Shown: positions 34,069 through 43,510 of the stretch, piece by piece
Layout of the letters: each line of letters opens with the position of its first letter
Numbering within the stretch: position 1 is the first letter of the stretch
From: Vreelandella populi
GTDB taxonomy: Bacteria; Pseudomonadota; Gammaproteobacteria; Pseudomonadales; Halomonadaceae
Reading direction: 5' to 3'
NCBI RefSeq assembly: GCF_003989825.1
Contig: NZ_RZHE01000004.1
Location: forward strand, 266,717-330,716
DNA length: 64,000 nucleotides
Made by a program: the position numbers and the translations under genes
Notes under the pieces: model-generated
Told to the model about the DNA's origin: nothing
Seen by the model: the letters and a program-made list of their open reading frames with translations, nothing else
Databases searched by the model: none

Positions 34069-34977
34069 ATGCACATCGCCCTACTTTCTCGTAATCGCAA
34101 CTTGTACTCTACTCGTCGTCTTATTGAGGCCGCCGAGGTTCGGGGCCATACGGCACGCGTGGTCGACACGTTGCGCTGCTACATGAGCATTGCATCGCAT
34201 CATCCTTCAATTCACTACAAGGGCCAGGAGATCGAACCGTTTGACGCGGTCATTCCGCGGATCGGCGCGTCGGTTACCTTCTACGGCTGCGCGGTGTTGC
34301 GCCAGTTTGAAATGATGGGTACCTATGTCATCAACGACTCGGTGGCGATCACCCGTTCACGGGACAAACTGCGCTCGCTGCAGCTTCTGTCACGCAAGGG
34401 GCTGGGGCTACCGATTACCGGTTTTGCCCACTCACCTGATGATATCCCCGACCTGATTACCATGGTGAAGGGCGCCCCGCTGGTCATTAAACTTCTGGAA
34501 GGTACGCAGGGGATTGGTGTAGTACTGGCGGAAACCAATCAAGCGGCTGAGTCGGTCATTCAGGCCTTTATGGGCATGAAAACCAACATCATGGTGCAGG
34601 AGTACATCAAGGAAGCGCGCGGTGCTGATATCCGTTGCTTTGTAATTGGTGACAAGGTCGTCGCTTCGATGAAACGCCAAGCGGCAGAAGGCGAGTTCCG
34701 CTCCAACCTGCACCGTGGCGGTACCGCCAGCGTTATCCGCATTACCCCTGAAGAACGCTCGACCGCGATTCGGGCCGCAAAAGCCATGGGGCTTAGTGTG
34801 GCGGGGGTTGATCTTCTGCGCTCCAACCATGGTCCGGTGATTATGGAAGTTAATTCTTCACCGGGTTTACAGGGTATTGAAAGCTCCACAGGCAAAGATA
34901 TCGCAGGCATGATTATCGAGCATATCGAAAAGAATGCCTCGCCTGTACGCAAAGCCCCACCCAAGCCTAAAGGCTAA
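34069..34977 (+). CDS. rimK: Ribosomal protein S6 glutamate ligase
   Basis: A 302-residue ATP-grasp ligase that adds Glu residues to the C-terminus of ribosomal protein S6. Visible features: the N-terminal [38 protein letters not shown], the ATP-grasp core [32 protein letters not shown] and [15 protein letters not shown] (metal-binding Glu and Asn). Length matches E. coli RimK with a short Lys/Pro tail. GGAG precedes the ATG. Together with rimB it forms an S6 modification pair that alters ribosome function. Confidence 0.96.
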   Translation: MHIALLSRNRNLYSTRRLIEAAEVRGHTARVVDTLRCYMSIASHHPSIHYKGQEIEPFDAVIPRIGASVTFYGCAVLRQFEMMGTYVINDSVAITRSRDKLRSLQLLSRKGLGLPITGFAHSPDDIPDLITMVKGAPLVIKLLEGTQGIGVVLAETNQAAESVIQAFMGMKTNIMVQEYIKEARGADIRCFVIGDKVVASMKRQAAEGEFRSNLHRGGTASVIRITPEERSTAIRAAKAMGLSVAGVDLLRSNHGPVIMEVNSSPGLQGIESSTGKDIAGMIIEHIEKNASPVRKAPPKPKG

Positions 34978-35005
34978 GGGAAAAATCAAAAAATAATCCG
35001 CATTA

Positions 35006-35032
35006 GGGGTGGCAAATCGTCGCTGCCACCCC
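35006..35032. terminator. Hairpin after rimK
   Basis: A 9-bp perfect stem (GGGGTGGCA with TGCCACCCC, 9-base loop) lies 28 bp after the rimK stop. No T run follows, so it may attenuate rather than stop transcription into the next gene. Confidence 0.45.
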
Positions 35033-35065
35033 CACAATCTGCGTCACCGAAGGAGGTAGACGCTC

Positions 35066-35512
35066 ATGTTTCTCGACAATCGCCAAGTGGCGATGGACAG
35101 CGTGCTGGAAGCGCTGGCCGACAGCATTGATTATTTCCAGGATAATATCGAACGCCTGCGTCCCTCGCTGCGTGATGCATTAAAGCCGCACTATACCGCG
35201 CGCTTGAAACAGATGCGCAAACTGCAGGAGCTTGCCCGCGCGCATTTAAAGATGCTGCCACGCGATGCTGACGTTGAACGCGATGACTTTTTATGGCTTT
35301 GGAGCCGTTTGAAAAGCTTTGTAGGTAATGACAGCCAAGTATTGATTAACGAGCTGTTAGAGCAAGAGCGTGTCTTGATGCAGGCTTTATCCACCCTGTT
35401 TACTCATCCCTTGCCCGATCCTATCGAGCCGGTTGTGGATGAGTGCATGCAGGGCTGTCGCAAACTGATACGTGAGCTTTACGACTTGCAGAAACGTAAA
35501 GCACGGCGTTAA
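35066..35512 (+). CDS. Uncharacterised all-helical protein
   Basis: A 148-residue protein predicted to be all helix (a four-helix bundle by pattern: MDSVLEALADSIDYFQDNIE, then LKQMRKLQELARAHLKML). No recognised family and no metal motif. A very strong ribosome site (GAAGGAGGT) precedes the ATG, so it should be well expressed. It follows rimK in the same direction and may share its transcript. It converges on the SanA-like gene, with 3 bp between stops. Confidence 0.75.
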   Translation: MFLDNRQVAMDSVLEALADSIDYFQDNIERLRPSLRDALKPHYTARLKQMRKLQELARAHLKMLPRDADVERDDFLWLWSRLKSFVGNDSQVLINELLEQERVLMQALSTLFTHPLPDPIEPVVDECMQGCRKLIRELYDLQKRKARR

Positions 35513-35515
35513 TGG

Positions 35516-36235
35516 CTATTGAACGTCTGCCTCTAGAAAATACAGCGTCGGTGCGTGGTTTGGCTCGGCGTTTTTAAGGTCGATAGGCTCTGCCGGACCT
35601 AAGAAGTAAGGCTTCCTGGCCCACACGTAAATATCTCCCAACGTCGCCACCCGGGCCACCCATTCACGCATCCGTAAACGCCATTCACCGGCCGCTGGTT
35701 TATCTTCTGCCACACAGCCGGTCACATCCATGCCCAGCGAACGGCCAATAAAAATGGCCCGTGGCAGATGCCAGCTTTGAGTTACCAGTAGGGCTTGCTC
35801 AAGCTGAAAAACATCCCGGGCACGCACCAGCGTGTCATAGGTACTAAACCCTGCAAAATCCATGGTGAGTTGCTCAGCAGGCACGCCGCGCCGATGCAGG
35901 TCGCGCCACATGGCGCGTGGTTCGTTATACGCCTGAGTACGGTTATCGCCTGAGAGCAGTAGATGTAACACGCGTTGCTCAGCAACAAGTGTGGCGGACG
36001 TTCGCATGCGAGCATGAAAATGCGGATTGCGTAATCCACTGCGCGTCCAATGGGAAGTACCAAAGACAATACCCACATCGGCGGACCGACACTCAAGCAC
36101 CTGCTTATCAATATAACGCGCTGTTGTGGTAAGCACCCATACATTGCCGACCAAAAACAACAATGCCGCCAGCAGCAGCAAGGCTCCTAGCGACATCAGC
36201 AGGCGTTTTACCCATCTTAACAGCACGCTGTGCAT
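35516..36235 (-). CDS. SanA/YdcF-type DUF218 membrane protein
   Basis: A 239-residue protein with one N-terminal transmembrane helix (about 12-35) and a periplasmic DUF218 domain: DVGIVFGTSHW, LLLSGDNRTQAYNEP, DFAGFSTYDTLVRARDVF, and VTQSWHLPRAIFIGRSLGMD. SanA proteins affect envelope barrier function and vancomycin sensitivity. The family active-site pattern is present, but the biochemical role is unknown. It is the last gene of the minus-strand block after sufT (18 bp gap). Confidence 0.88.
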   Translation of the reverse strand: MHSVLLRWVKRLLMSLGALLLLAALLFLVGNVWVLTTTARYIDKQVLECRSADVGIVFGTSHWTRSGLRNPHFHARMRTSATLVAEQRVLHLLLSGDNRTQAYNEPRAMWRDLHRRGVPAEQLTMDFAGFSTYDTLVRARDVFQLEQALLVTQSWHLPRAIFIGRSLGMDVTGCVAEDKPAAGEWRLRMREWVARVATLGDIYVWARKPYFLGPAEPIDLKNAEPNHAPTLYFLEADVQ

Positions 36236-36253
36236 CGTTTAGCTCAACAGCGC

Positions 36254-36823
36254 TTAAAACATGCCGAGCTCAAGCTTTGCCTCATCGCTCATCATGTCGC
36301 GGCTCCAGGGTGGGCTGAAAACAATTTCGGTATGCACTTTATTGATTTGTGGCGCCCCCAGGATCTTATTGCGCGCATCAGCGGCAATCACATCGCCCAT
36401 ACCGCAACCCGGTGCGGTTAGGGTCATGCGAATCGTCACCATTCGCTCTCCGGTAATCAACCGCTCAATGCGGCATCCGTAGACCAGCCCTAAATCCACA
36501 ATATTGACAGGAATTTCCGGGTCGAAGCAGGTGCGTAGCTGATCCCACACAAACTGCTCTATTTCCTCTTCGCTTGCGCTTTCATGCAAGGTTGGACGTG
36601 GTAGCGACTCCAGCCCCAAAGCATCCAGGTTACGCCCTTCTACAAGATAAAGGCGCCCTTCATAACCGACGCTGACCGAGCTGCCCTTGGCCTGCATAAC
36701 GCTCACTACGCTATCTTCCGCCAGGGTTTCCGTTTTGCCAAACGGAATCGCAATCGCCTCCACATCGCGTTGAAGCGGCAATTTCTGGCCTCGCTCGAGG
36801 CTTGCGATTTGCTCGATATTCAT
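36254..36823 (-). CDS. sufT: SufT Fe-S maturation factor
   Basis: A 189-residue protein. The C-terminal part (about 90-189) is the MIP18/DUF59 domain: DPEIPVNIVDLGLVYG, TLTAPGCGMGDVI (conserved Cys) and VFSPPWSRDMMSDEAKLELG. The N-terminal extension of about 90 residues defines the SufT type. SufT helps mature Fe-S proteins under high demand. It begins 8 bp after sufS. Confidence 0.94.
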   Translation of the reverse strand: MNIEQIASLERGQKLPLQRDVEAIAIPFGKTETLAEDSVVSVMQAKGSSVSVGYEGRLYLVEGRNLDALGLESLPRPTLHESASEEEIEQFVWDQLRTCFDPEIPVNIVDLGLVYGCRIERLITGERMVTIRMTLTAPGCGMGDVIAADARNKILGAPQINKVHTEIVFSPPWSRDMMSDEAKLELGMF

Positions 36824-36831
36824 AGGTTTCC

Positions 36832-38097
36832 TTAACGCACCATACCAATGACGCGATTGAGAGCGGCCACAAAGGTGTCTACTTCATCCAGGGTATTATA
36901 CGCGGCAAATGATGCACGGCACGTAGCATCCACCCCAAAATGATGCAGCAGCGGTTGAGCGCAGTGATGCCCGGTCCGAATCGCCACGCCAAGCTGGTCA
37001 ATTAGCAGGCCAATATCCTGCGAGTGTGCCCCATCGACAACGAACGAAAGCACACCAGCCTTGTTAGGTGCCGTCCCCAGGATACGCAACCCGTCGATAG
37101 AGGAAACCGCCTGCGTCGCGTGCTGCAGCAATACGTTTTCCCACTCGCCAATCGCCGCGATACCCACGCTTTCGACCCACTCCAAGGCGCGCCCCAGAGC
37201 AATCACTTCGGCAATGGCAGGCGTGCCCGCTTCAAACTTGTGCGGAATGCCGGCGAAGGTGGTACCTGTATCAAACGAGACGGTCTTGATCATCTCGCCC
37301 CCACCCTGCCAAGGTGGCATGGCTTCAAGCAACGCCTTTTTACCATACAGCACGCCAACGCCTGTCGGACCATAAACCTTATGCCCTGAAAAGGCATAAA
37401 AGTCAGCATCGATATCCTGAACATCTACCGCTTGATGGGGCGTAGCCTGGGCCCCGTCCACCAGAATGAGCGCGCCTTGCTGATGCGCGAGCGCCGCCAT
37501 CTCTTTTACCGGGTTGATAGTACCCAGTGCATTTGAGACATGATTAACAGCTACCAGCTTGGTACGTTCGCTAAGCAGCTCACGATACGCCTGCATATCC
37601 AGCGCGCCAGTCTCATCAACCGGAATCACCTTGATGGTGAAACCTCGTTCGGCTGCCAGAAGCTGCCACGGCACAATATTGGAGTGATGTTCAAGCAGCG
37701 AGACCAGGACTTCATCACCCTCGTTGAGGTTAGTGCGCCCCCAAGTTTGGGCCACCAGGTTGATCGCCTCAGTGGTGCCGCGGGTAAATATGATCTGCCG
37801 CGGATCTTCTGCATTTAGAAACGCCTTGACCCGCTGGCGTGTGCCCTCGAAAGCCGCCGTCGCCTCATCGGCCAGCGTATGCAGGCCGCGGTGAATATTG
37901 GCATTGTAGCGAGAGAAGTAAGCGCTAAATACGTCTATCACCTGTTGCGGCGTCTGGCTGGTGGCCGCGTTATCCAGATAAACAAGCGGCTTGCCGTGAA
38001 CTTCCCGGTCAAGTATCGGGAAGTCCTGACGTAGCGCCAGCACGTCATAGGGCGGCTGAGCGAACCCAGTGGCATTATCAAGGGCAATTGACGACAT
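36832..38097 (-). CDS. sufS: Cysteine desulfurase SufS
   Basis: A 421-residue class II cysteine desulfurase, giving persulfide sulfur for Fe-S clusters. PLP-binding Lys240 is in SGHKVYGPTG and the catalytic Cys379 in RTGHHCAQPL. VYLDNAATSQTP near the N-terminus is a family mark. No sufE gene is in the operon, so the sulfur acceptor must be elsewhere or the desulfurase acts with a different partner. It starts 26 bp after sufD. Confidence 0.97.
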   Translation of the reverse strand: MSSIALDNATGFAQPPYDVLALRQDFPILDREVHGKPLVYLDNAATSQTPQQVIDVFSAYFSRYNANIHRGLHTLADEATAAFEGTRQRVKAFLNAEDPRQIIFTRGTTEAINLVAQTWGRTNLNEGDEVLVSLLEHHSNIVPWQLLAAERGFTIKVIPVDETGALDMQAYRELLSERTKLVAVNHVSNALGTINPVKEMAALAHQQGALILVDGAQATPHQAVDVQDIDADFYAFSGHKVYGPTGVGVLYGKKALLEAMPPWQGGGEMIKTVSFDTGTTFAGIPHKFEAGTPAIAEVIALGRALEWVESVGIAAIGEWENVLLQHATQAVSSIDGLRILGTAPNKAGVLSFVVDGAHSQDIGLLIDQLGVAIRTGHHCAQPLLHHFGVDATCRASFAAYNTLDEVDTFVAALNRVIGMVR

Positions 38098-38123
38098 TCA
38101 TCACTCCTTTACAGACGTTGTGC

Positions 38124-39467
38124 CTAGTCGTTGAGCGCGACGGCAGTTTCCACCAGCCCAGCCAGGTTGAAACGCTCGGGAAGCTTGCCGGCAACCGCCA
38201 ACTCTACACGCTCGGCAATGGCATCCAGCGTCACCTTTTCCAGCACTTCGCCAGCAAACGCCAAGGTCAGCAACCCACGCGCCGTGGCTTCATCAATACC
38301 CCGGGTACGCAGCGCGTAGATCGCTTCTTCGTCCAGCTGGCCGGTAGTAGTGCCGTGCGAGCACTTGACGTCATCGGCGTAGATCTCAAGCTCAGGCTTG
38401 GCATCAATCTGGGCGCGGTCAGACAGCAGCAGGTTCTGGTTACTCTGAAAACCTTCAATCTTCTGGCTGTCGCGCTTAACGTACACCTTGCCGTTGAACA
38501 CGCCGTGGGCGCGGTCGTCCAGAATGCCCTTGTAGTTCTCGTTGGAGAACGTTAGCGGCGCGTTGTGATTAACCTTGGTGTGGTTATCCACATGCTGGCG
38601 ACCTTGACCGAAGAAAAGACCCAAGAAGTTGGTTTCGGCGCCCTGACCGTTAAGATCACTGATCAGGTCGTTGCGCACCAACGCTCCACCCAGATTCAAG
38701 TTATAGGAGGTATAGCGCGTGTCACGGCCCTGCTCGACGTGCATGCTAGCCACGTGCATGTCGAGCAGCGGTGCTTCCTGCAGCTTGTAGTGATTAAGGA
38801 TAGCGCCGCGATCCAGCATGAACTCACCAACCACATTGGTGAAGTTGGCTGCATCCTGGTCACCGCAGTAGTGCTCGATCAAGGTAGCTTCACTGCGCCC
38901 GCCAGCCTCGACCAGGATACGCGGGTGGCTCATCACCGGCGTGCCGTTGGCCCGAGAGAGAAACTGCAGCAGGATGGGCTTTTCGACCACCGTACCTGGG
39001 GCGATACGTACCACGGCGCCCTCTTCCATAAAGGCAGTGTTAAGCGCTGCGAAAGCGGAGAAATCAACACCGGTCAGGCGCCCGAGCGGCCCACCTACCG
39101 CTTCGTGATTTTCGCTAAGCGCCTTGGAAAGCGGCAGCACGTGCACAGTTTCAGGCAGCGCATCCACGTCCGAAAGCGCAGGCGCATATACGCCGTCCAC
39201 AAACGTCAGCCGGTACGCATCAACCGGCAGCGTCAGCGCGGCGGCCTGGGCCGGCGAGAAATCCGCATTATCGGTCAACGCGAAGTTACCTTGAGCGATG
39301 CTGCGCACGTCGGTGTATTTCCACTCTTCATCGCGGCGGGTCGGGAAACCCAGCGCTTCAAAGCGCGCTGCACCCGCCTGACGGCGCGCGGCGATCCAGG
39401 AAGGCTCCGTTTCGCGCTGCTGGCTACGCGTTTTCAGCGTGTCCAAAAAGGTTTGCGTATCGCTCAT
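38124..39467 (-). CDS. sufD: Fe-S assembly scaffold protein SufD
   Basis: A 447-residue SUF scaffold subunit, part of the SufBC2D complex. The family core is clear: HPRILVEAGGRSEATLIEHY, LNHYKLQ, NTTKVNHNAPLTFSNENYK, GVFNGKVYVKRDSQKIEGFQ, and CSHGTTTGQLDEEAIYAL near the end. The last motif holds Cys and His of the beta-helix. The ATG overlaps the sufC stop by 4 bp, so translation is coupled. Confidence 0.96.
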   Translation of the reverse strand: MSDTQTFLDTLKTRSQQRETEPSWIAARRQAGAARFEALGFPTRRDEEWKYTDVRSIAQGNFALTDNADFSPAQAAALTLPVDAYRLTFVDGVYAPALSDVDALPETVHVLPLSKALSENHEAVGGPLGRLTGVDFSAFAALNTAFMEEGAVVRIAPGTVVEKPILLQFLSRANGTPVMSHPRILVEAGGRSEATLIEHYCGDQDAANFTNVVGEFMLDRGAILNHYKLQEAPLLDMHVASMHVEQGRDTRYTSYNLNLGGALVRNDLISDLNGQGAETNFLGLFFGQGRQHVDNHTKVNHNAPLTFSNENYKGILDDRAHGVFNGKVYVKRDSQKIEGFQSNQNLLLSDRAQIDAKPELEIYADDVKCSHGTTTGQLDEEAIYALRTRGIDEATARGLLTLAFAGEVLEKVTLDAIAERVELAVAGKLPERFNLAGLVETAVALND

Positions 39468-40213
39468 GCCGCAGACTCCTCGATACCTTCGTATCCGTTG
39501 GCCTCAAGCTGCTTGGCAAGCTCGGCATCACCCGTTTTAACGATTCGACCATCCACCAGGACGTGGACTTTGTCTGGCACGATATAATCAAGCAGGCGCT
39601 GGTAGTGAGTTACCAGCAGAATTGCCCGCTCTTCAGCGCGCAGGCTGTTGACACCGTCGGCCACCACTTTCATGGCATCGATATCAAGCCCTGAATCGAT
39701 TTCATCCAGCATGGCGAGTTTGGGCTGAAGCACCAGCATCTGCAGGATCTCGTTGCGCTTTTTTTCGCCGCCGGAGAACCCTTCGTTAACGGCACGCTGC
39801 AGGAAGCTGGCGTCCATTTTCATGAAGCCGAGCTTCTCTTTTACCAGCTTCATGAACTCAGGCGCCGGCATGTCCTCAAGGCCACGAGCTTTACGCTGAG
39901 CGTTAAGCGCAGACTTCAGAAGGTAGATGTTCTTGACCCCCGGGATTTCGACAGGGTACTGAAAACCCAGCAGCAGGCCCGCCTGGGCGCGCTCTTCGAT
40001 TTCCATTTCGAGTACGTCTTTGCCTTCAAAAGTGATACTACCCTGGGTGACTTCATAGCCATCTTTACCGGCAATCACCGCTGACAGGGTGGATTTACCC
40101 GCGCCGTTAGGACCCATAATGGCGTGCACTTCGCCTGCATTGATGGTCAGGGTCAGGCCCTTGAGGATTTCTTTATCTTCAACGGTGACGTGTAAGTCAG
40201 TAACTTGCAGCAT
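39464..40213 (-). CDS. sufC: Fe-S assembly ATPase SufC
   Basis: A 249-residue ABC-type ATPase. Walker A at 34-41 (GPNGAGKS), the SufC-specific signature FSGGEKKRNEI, and Walker B LAMLDEIDSGLDID. It drives structural changes in SufB-SufD during cluster assembly. Length is typical. It starts 79 bp after sufB. Confidence 0.98.
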   Translation of the reverse strand: MLQVTDLHVTVEDKEILKGLTLTINAGEVHAIMGPNGAGKSTLSAVIAGKDGYEVTQGSITFEGKDVLEMEIEERAQAGLLLGFQYPVEIPGVKNIYLLKSALNAQRKARGLEDMPAPEFMKLVKEKLGFMKMDASFLQRAVNEGFSGGEKKRNEILQMLVLQPKLAMLDEIDSGLDIDAMKVVADGVNSLRAEERAILLVTHYQRLLDYIVPDKVHVLVDGRIVKTGDAELAKQLEANGYEGIEESAA

Positions 40214-40292
40214 AATCTTAAACCTTCTAATTCTGGCGAGTCGCTGGCGCGACGCGTATCAAAGTAATTTGTACGGCAAACCGGCTAAACGA

Positions 40293-41735
40293 TTAGCCCA
40301 CCGCGCCTTCCAACGTCACGTTCAAGAGCGCTTCCGCTTCTACCGCGAACTCCATCGGCAGCTCTTGGAAGACGTCTTTACAAAAACCGTTCACGATCAT
40401 GCTGACCGCGTCTTCTTCAGAAATACCACGGCTACGGCAGTAGAACAGCTGGTCTTCACCAATTTTTGAGGTGGTGGCTTCGTGTTCAATAGTGGCCGTA
40501 CTGTTGCCAATTTCCTGATAAGGGAAAGTATGCGCGCCACACTTGTCACCAATCAGCAGCGAATCACACTGGGTGAAGTTACGTGCGCCTTTGGCACGCG
40601 GGCCAATTTTTACCAGGCCGCGATAGGATTGATCACTTTTACCTGCCGAAATACCTTTGGCCACGATATAAGAACGCGTGCCTTCACCGATGTGAATCAT
40701 CTTGGTGCCGGTGTCTGCCTGCTGGCGGCCGTTGGTCACGGCAACGGAGTAGAATTCACCGATACTGTCTTTACCGCGCAGCACACAAGAAGGGTATTTC
40801 CAGGTAATGGCTGAACCGGTTTCCACTTGAGTCCAGCTGATGCGCGAGCGCTCACCGCGGCAGTCACCACGCTTGGTCACAAAGTTGTAGATACCGCCCT
40901 TGCCGTCTTCATCACCGGGGTACCAGTTCTGTACGGTGGAGTACTTGATGTACGCATCGTCTAAGGCAACGAGCTCAACAACCGCCGCGTGCAACTGGTT
41001 CTCATCGCGCATTGGTGCTGTACAGCCCTCCAGGTAGGAGACCTGAGCGCGGCTTTCGCAGATAACCAGCGTGCGCTCAAATTGACCGGTATTGGCGGCG
41101 TTGATACGGAAGTAAGTGGATAGTTCCATCGGGCAGGTAACGCCTTCTGGTACAAACACGAACGAACCGTCGGTGAACACCGCCGAGTTAAGCGCGGCAA
41201 AATAGTTGTCCGCCACCGGCACTACGGTGCCCAGGTACTGTTTGATCAGATCGGGGTAGTCACGGATCGCTTCAGAAATGGAGCAGAAGATAACCCCGGC
41301 TTCGGCCAGTTCTTTCTTGAACGTGGTGGTGACGGATACCGAGTCAAATACGGCATCAACGGCCACACCGGCAAGCGCTGCACGTTCATGTAGCGGAATG
41401 CCCAGCTTTTCGTAGGTTTCCAGAAGCTTGGGGTCAACTTCATCCAGGCTTTGTGGGCCATCCTCCGGGCGCTTGGGGGCGCTGAAGTAGGAAATAGCCT
41501 GATAATCGATCGGCGGGTAATCCAGGTGCGCCCAGGAAGGCTCTTTCATGTTCAGCCACTGCCGGTAAGCGTCAAGGCGCCACTCAAGCATCCACTCTGG
41601 CTCGCCTTTCTTCTTGGAGATAAAGGCAATGGTATCTTCATCCAGGCCAGGAGGAAGAGTGTCGCTTTCGATATCGGTTACAAAGCCATCTTTGTATTCG
41701 CGACGAACCAACTGTTCCATTTCTTCAGTTGCCAT
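40293..41735 (-). CDS. sufB: Fe-S assembly scaffold SufB
   Basis: A 480-residue principal scaffold of the SUF system. Hallmarks: [34 protein letters not shown] core, [20 protein letters not shown], and [22 protein letters not shown], with the conserved Cys and His. GGAGGG is 8 bases before the ATG. A short hairpin precedes the ribosome site in the leader (41760-41776). Confidence 0.98.
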   Translation of the reverse strand: MATEEMEQLVRREYKDGFVTDIESDTLPPGLDEDTIAFISKKKGEPEWMLEWRLDAYRQWLNMKEPSWAHLDYPPIDYQAISYFSAPKRPEDGPQSLDEVDPKLLETYEKLGIPLHERAALAGVAVDAVFDSVSVTTTFKKELAEAGVIFCSISEAIRDYPDLIKQYLGTVVPVADNYFAALNSAVFTDGSFVFVPEGVTCPMELSTYFRINAANTGQFERTLVICESRAQVSYLEGCTAPMRDENQLHAAVVELVALDDAYIKYSTVQNWYPGDEDGKGGIYNFVTKRGDCRGERSRISWTQVETGSAITWKYPSCVLRGKDSIGEFYSVAVTNGRQQADTGTKMIHIGEGTRSYIVAKGISAGKSDQSYRGLVKIGPRAKGARNFTQCDSLLIGDKCGAHTFPYQEIGNSTATIEHEATTSKIGEDQLFYCRSRGISEEDAVSMIVNGFCKDVFQELPMEFAVEAEALLNVTLEGAVG

Positions 41736-41759
41736 GGTGTTACCCTCCGGGCAGTTGGT

Positions 41760-41776
41760 GGCGAGGTTTCCTCGCC
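41760..41776 (-). promoter_or_regulatory. Hairpin in the sufB leader
   Basis: GGCGAGG and CCTCGCC pair with a three-base loop, just upstream of the sufB ribosome site. Two direct copies of TCAAGGTC (41819 and 41834, 15-bp period) lie further up, between sufR and sufB. Their role is unknown. Confidence 0.4.
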
Positions 41777-41851
41777 GTCAATAAGGATAAATTGCCTACT
41801 CGTTTTCGATCTGCGTATTCAAGGTCCAGACTTTCAAGGTCTAGTTAAGAT

Positions 41852-42316
41852 CTAGGCAGACACAGCCGACAGGCTGATACTTTGAATCGGTAATTGCACA
41901 GGCAGCTTGAGGGGCGAGGACGCCGCCAAGTGGGCCAGCGTCACGCTTTCCAGCAGCGTTCGAATAGCAAGCGACACGCGCTGCCAGTTATCCGCCACCC
42001 CGCAGGTGGCCGCCAACTCACACTCACCCTGCGCCTGGCTGCACTCGGTCATCGCTACTGGCCCTTCGATAGCCGAAATAATATCGGCCGCCGTAATCTG
42101 GGAGGCGGGTCTGGCGAGACGATAACCGCCCTGAGCGCCGCGCTGGGATGCCAGAAGCCCTGCCCTCACCAGCATTTTAAGTGTCTTGCTAACCGTGGGA
42201 TGCGGCAACTGCACGGCTTCAGCGAGATCAGCCGCAGCGTGCGAAGCCTGCGGATGACGCGCAATCTGCGCCATTACCACAGCGGCGTAATCCGTCAGCC
42301 GAGAAAGCTTTAGCAT
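41852..42316 (-). CDS. sufR: Rrf2-family Fe-S regulator of the SUF operon
   Basis: A 154-residue winged-helix regulator of the IscR type. The N-terminal HTH runs LKLSRLTDYAAVVMAQIAR to TVSKTLKMLVRAGLL. Three cysteines in TECSQAQGECELAATC are spaced like the Fe-S ligands of IscR. The family (SUF system regulator) senses Fe-S status and represses or activates suf genes. I choose ATG 42316 (GGGAG at 5 bases) over ATG 42328. It heads the operon; an IscR-like site covers its promoter, so autoregulation is likely. Confidence 0.93.
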   Translation of the reverse strand: MLKLSRLTDYAAVVMAQIARHPQASHAAADLAEAVQLPHPTVSKTLKMLVRAGLLASQRGAQGGYRLARPASQITAADIISAIEGPVAMTECSQAQGECELAATCGVADNWQRVSLAIRTLLESVTLAHLAASSPLKLPVQLPIQSISLSAVSA

Positions 42317-42362
42317 ATCGACTCCCATTGATTAGTCAGCCAGCAAACTGGTGTGCGTATTA

Positions 42363-42401
42363 ATTGGGTACCATTTTAGTCCTGTATAAAATTGATGTGA
42401 A
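42363..42401 (-). promoter_or_regulatory. suf operon promoter with IscR type 1-like site
   Basis: Minus strand: -35 TTCACA (42401-42396), 17-bp spacer, -10 TAAAAT (42378-42373). Overlapping the -10 at 42387-42363, the sequence beginning ATACAGGACTAAAATGGTAC matches the IscR type 1 consensus at 18 of 25 positions, best in its left half. This supports autoregulation by the Rrf2 protein. Confidence 0.6.
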
Positions 42402-42512
42402 GCCCTAACGTACAATCATTGGCAAATTAGCCTAATTCTTAGCACGTTCGATGCAGATGGCATCAAAAACATCAATCATTATCATTTAAAAATTCAATTG
42501 GCCTATCGCAAT

Positions 42513-42542
42513 AAAAAAAGCCTACCCACTGTGGGATAGGCT
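42513..42542 (-). terminator. Terminator after the YjdM gene
   Basis: An 11-bp stem with one bulge (AGCCTA-CCCAC against GTGGG-A-TAGGCT) followed on the minus strand by seven T. Confidence 0.85.
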
Positions 42543-42559
42543 CTATAGTCAGAAAGCCA

Positions 42560-42895
42560 TTACGCCTTCTTTACAAACTCTGATTTGAGCTTCATGGGAC
42601 CAATGCCGTCGACCTTGCAATCGATATCGTGGTCACCATCGACAAGACGAATATTCTTTACCTTGGTACCTACCTTCACTACTAGGGAGCTGCCCTTTAC
42701 CTTTAGGTCCTTGATAACAGTGACGCTGTCGCCGTCAAAAAGTGGATTGCCGTTAGCATCACGTACGCTTGGCGCGTCATCAGCGGCATCGGCTGTCTTT
42801 GACCACTCATGGCCACACTCCGGGCACACGTACTGCAGACCGTCATCGTACGTAAAGGTTGAGGCGCAGGAAGGACAATTAGGCAGTTCGTTCAT
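42560..42895 (-). CDS. yjdM: PhnA/YjdM-type zinc-ribbon protein
   Basis: A 111-residue protein of the PhnA/YjdM family. The N-terminus is a zinc ribbon (Cys7, Cys10, Cys24, Cys27); the rest is the compact DUF beta domain ([37 protein letters not shown]). It was named for phosphonate utilisation, but there are no phn genes here and its role is unclear. GGAG precedes the ATG at 42895. Confidence 0.92.
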   Translation of the reverse strand: MNELPNCPSCASTFTYDDGLQYVCPECGHEWSKTADAADDAPSVRDANGNPLFDGDSVTVIKDLKVKGSSLVVKVGTKVKNIRLVDGDHDIDCKVDGIGPMKLKSEFVKKA

Positions 42896-42972
42896 GGGCG
42901 GCTCCATCGCGGGCAATAAGAAAGCGATGGAGCCTACACGGAATGGGCAAAATGCTCCAGCCTGAGAGGCTA

Positions 42973-43449
42973 TCAGTCCCGCTGGTAGGTGCCCACCAGG
43001 CGGTCAATGCCTAATAGATGCGGCTCCACTTCTTTCAATAGCTCGGCGACGCTTAGCCCTTCGGGCAATGCCGTTTGGTGAGCCAGCGCCAGCACCAGAA
43101 AGTAGTAAAGATGCTTGCCGTGCCCTTGTGGGGGCATCGGGCCGCCGTAACCAGGCTTATCAAAGTCATTGAGGCCGGATGTGCCCATAGGCGTATTCTC
43201 ATCCAGCCCGCCAATATCGCCAGGTAGGTTATAAAGCGTCCAGTGAATAAACCCATAGCTGCCGTCTTTAACCAGCGGTGCATCGGGGTCATGACAGATA
43301 ACTGCAAAGCCCTTGGTGCCTTCAGGCACGTTATGCCAGGCAAGCGGAGGGGATACATCATCACCCTCGCCTGTATAGCGGGCCGGAATCGCTTCGTGCT
43401 GTGCAAAAGCCGTACTGGTAACTTGCATGGATGATAGTGCGAATGCCAT
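42973..43449 (-). CDS. YbhB/YbcL-type PEBP family protein
   Basis: A 158-residue protein of the phosphatidylethanolamine-binding fold. [23 protein letters not shown] contains the DPDxP and xxxxxHW motifs of the ligand pocket, and [21 protein letters not shown] is the C-terminal family motif. No clear signal peptide, so cytoplasmic. Function of bacterial members is unknown. AAGGAG precedes the ATG. Confidence 0.93.
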   Translation of the reverse strand: MAFALSSMQVTSTAFAQHEAIPARYTGEGDDVSPPLAWHNVPEGTKGFAVICHDPDAPLVKDGSYGFIHWTLYNLPGDIGGLDENTPMGTSGLNDFDKPGYGGPMPPQGHGKHLYYFLVLALAHQTALPEGLSVAELLKEVEPHLLGIDRLVGTYQRD

Positions 43450-43510
43450 GTATTTCTCCTTGGGTTAGCCAATCACTCGTTCTACAGAGTGGTATGAAAC
43501 AGCCAGGGCA

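Noticed and set aside
38565..39587. Long plus-strand open frame (340 codons) opposite sufD.
   Set aside because: Shadow of sufD codons with an implausible protein composition.
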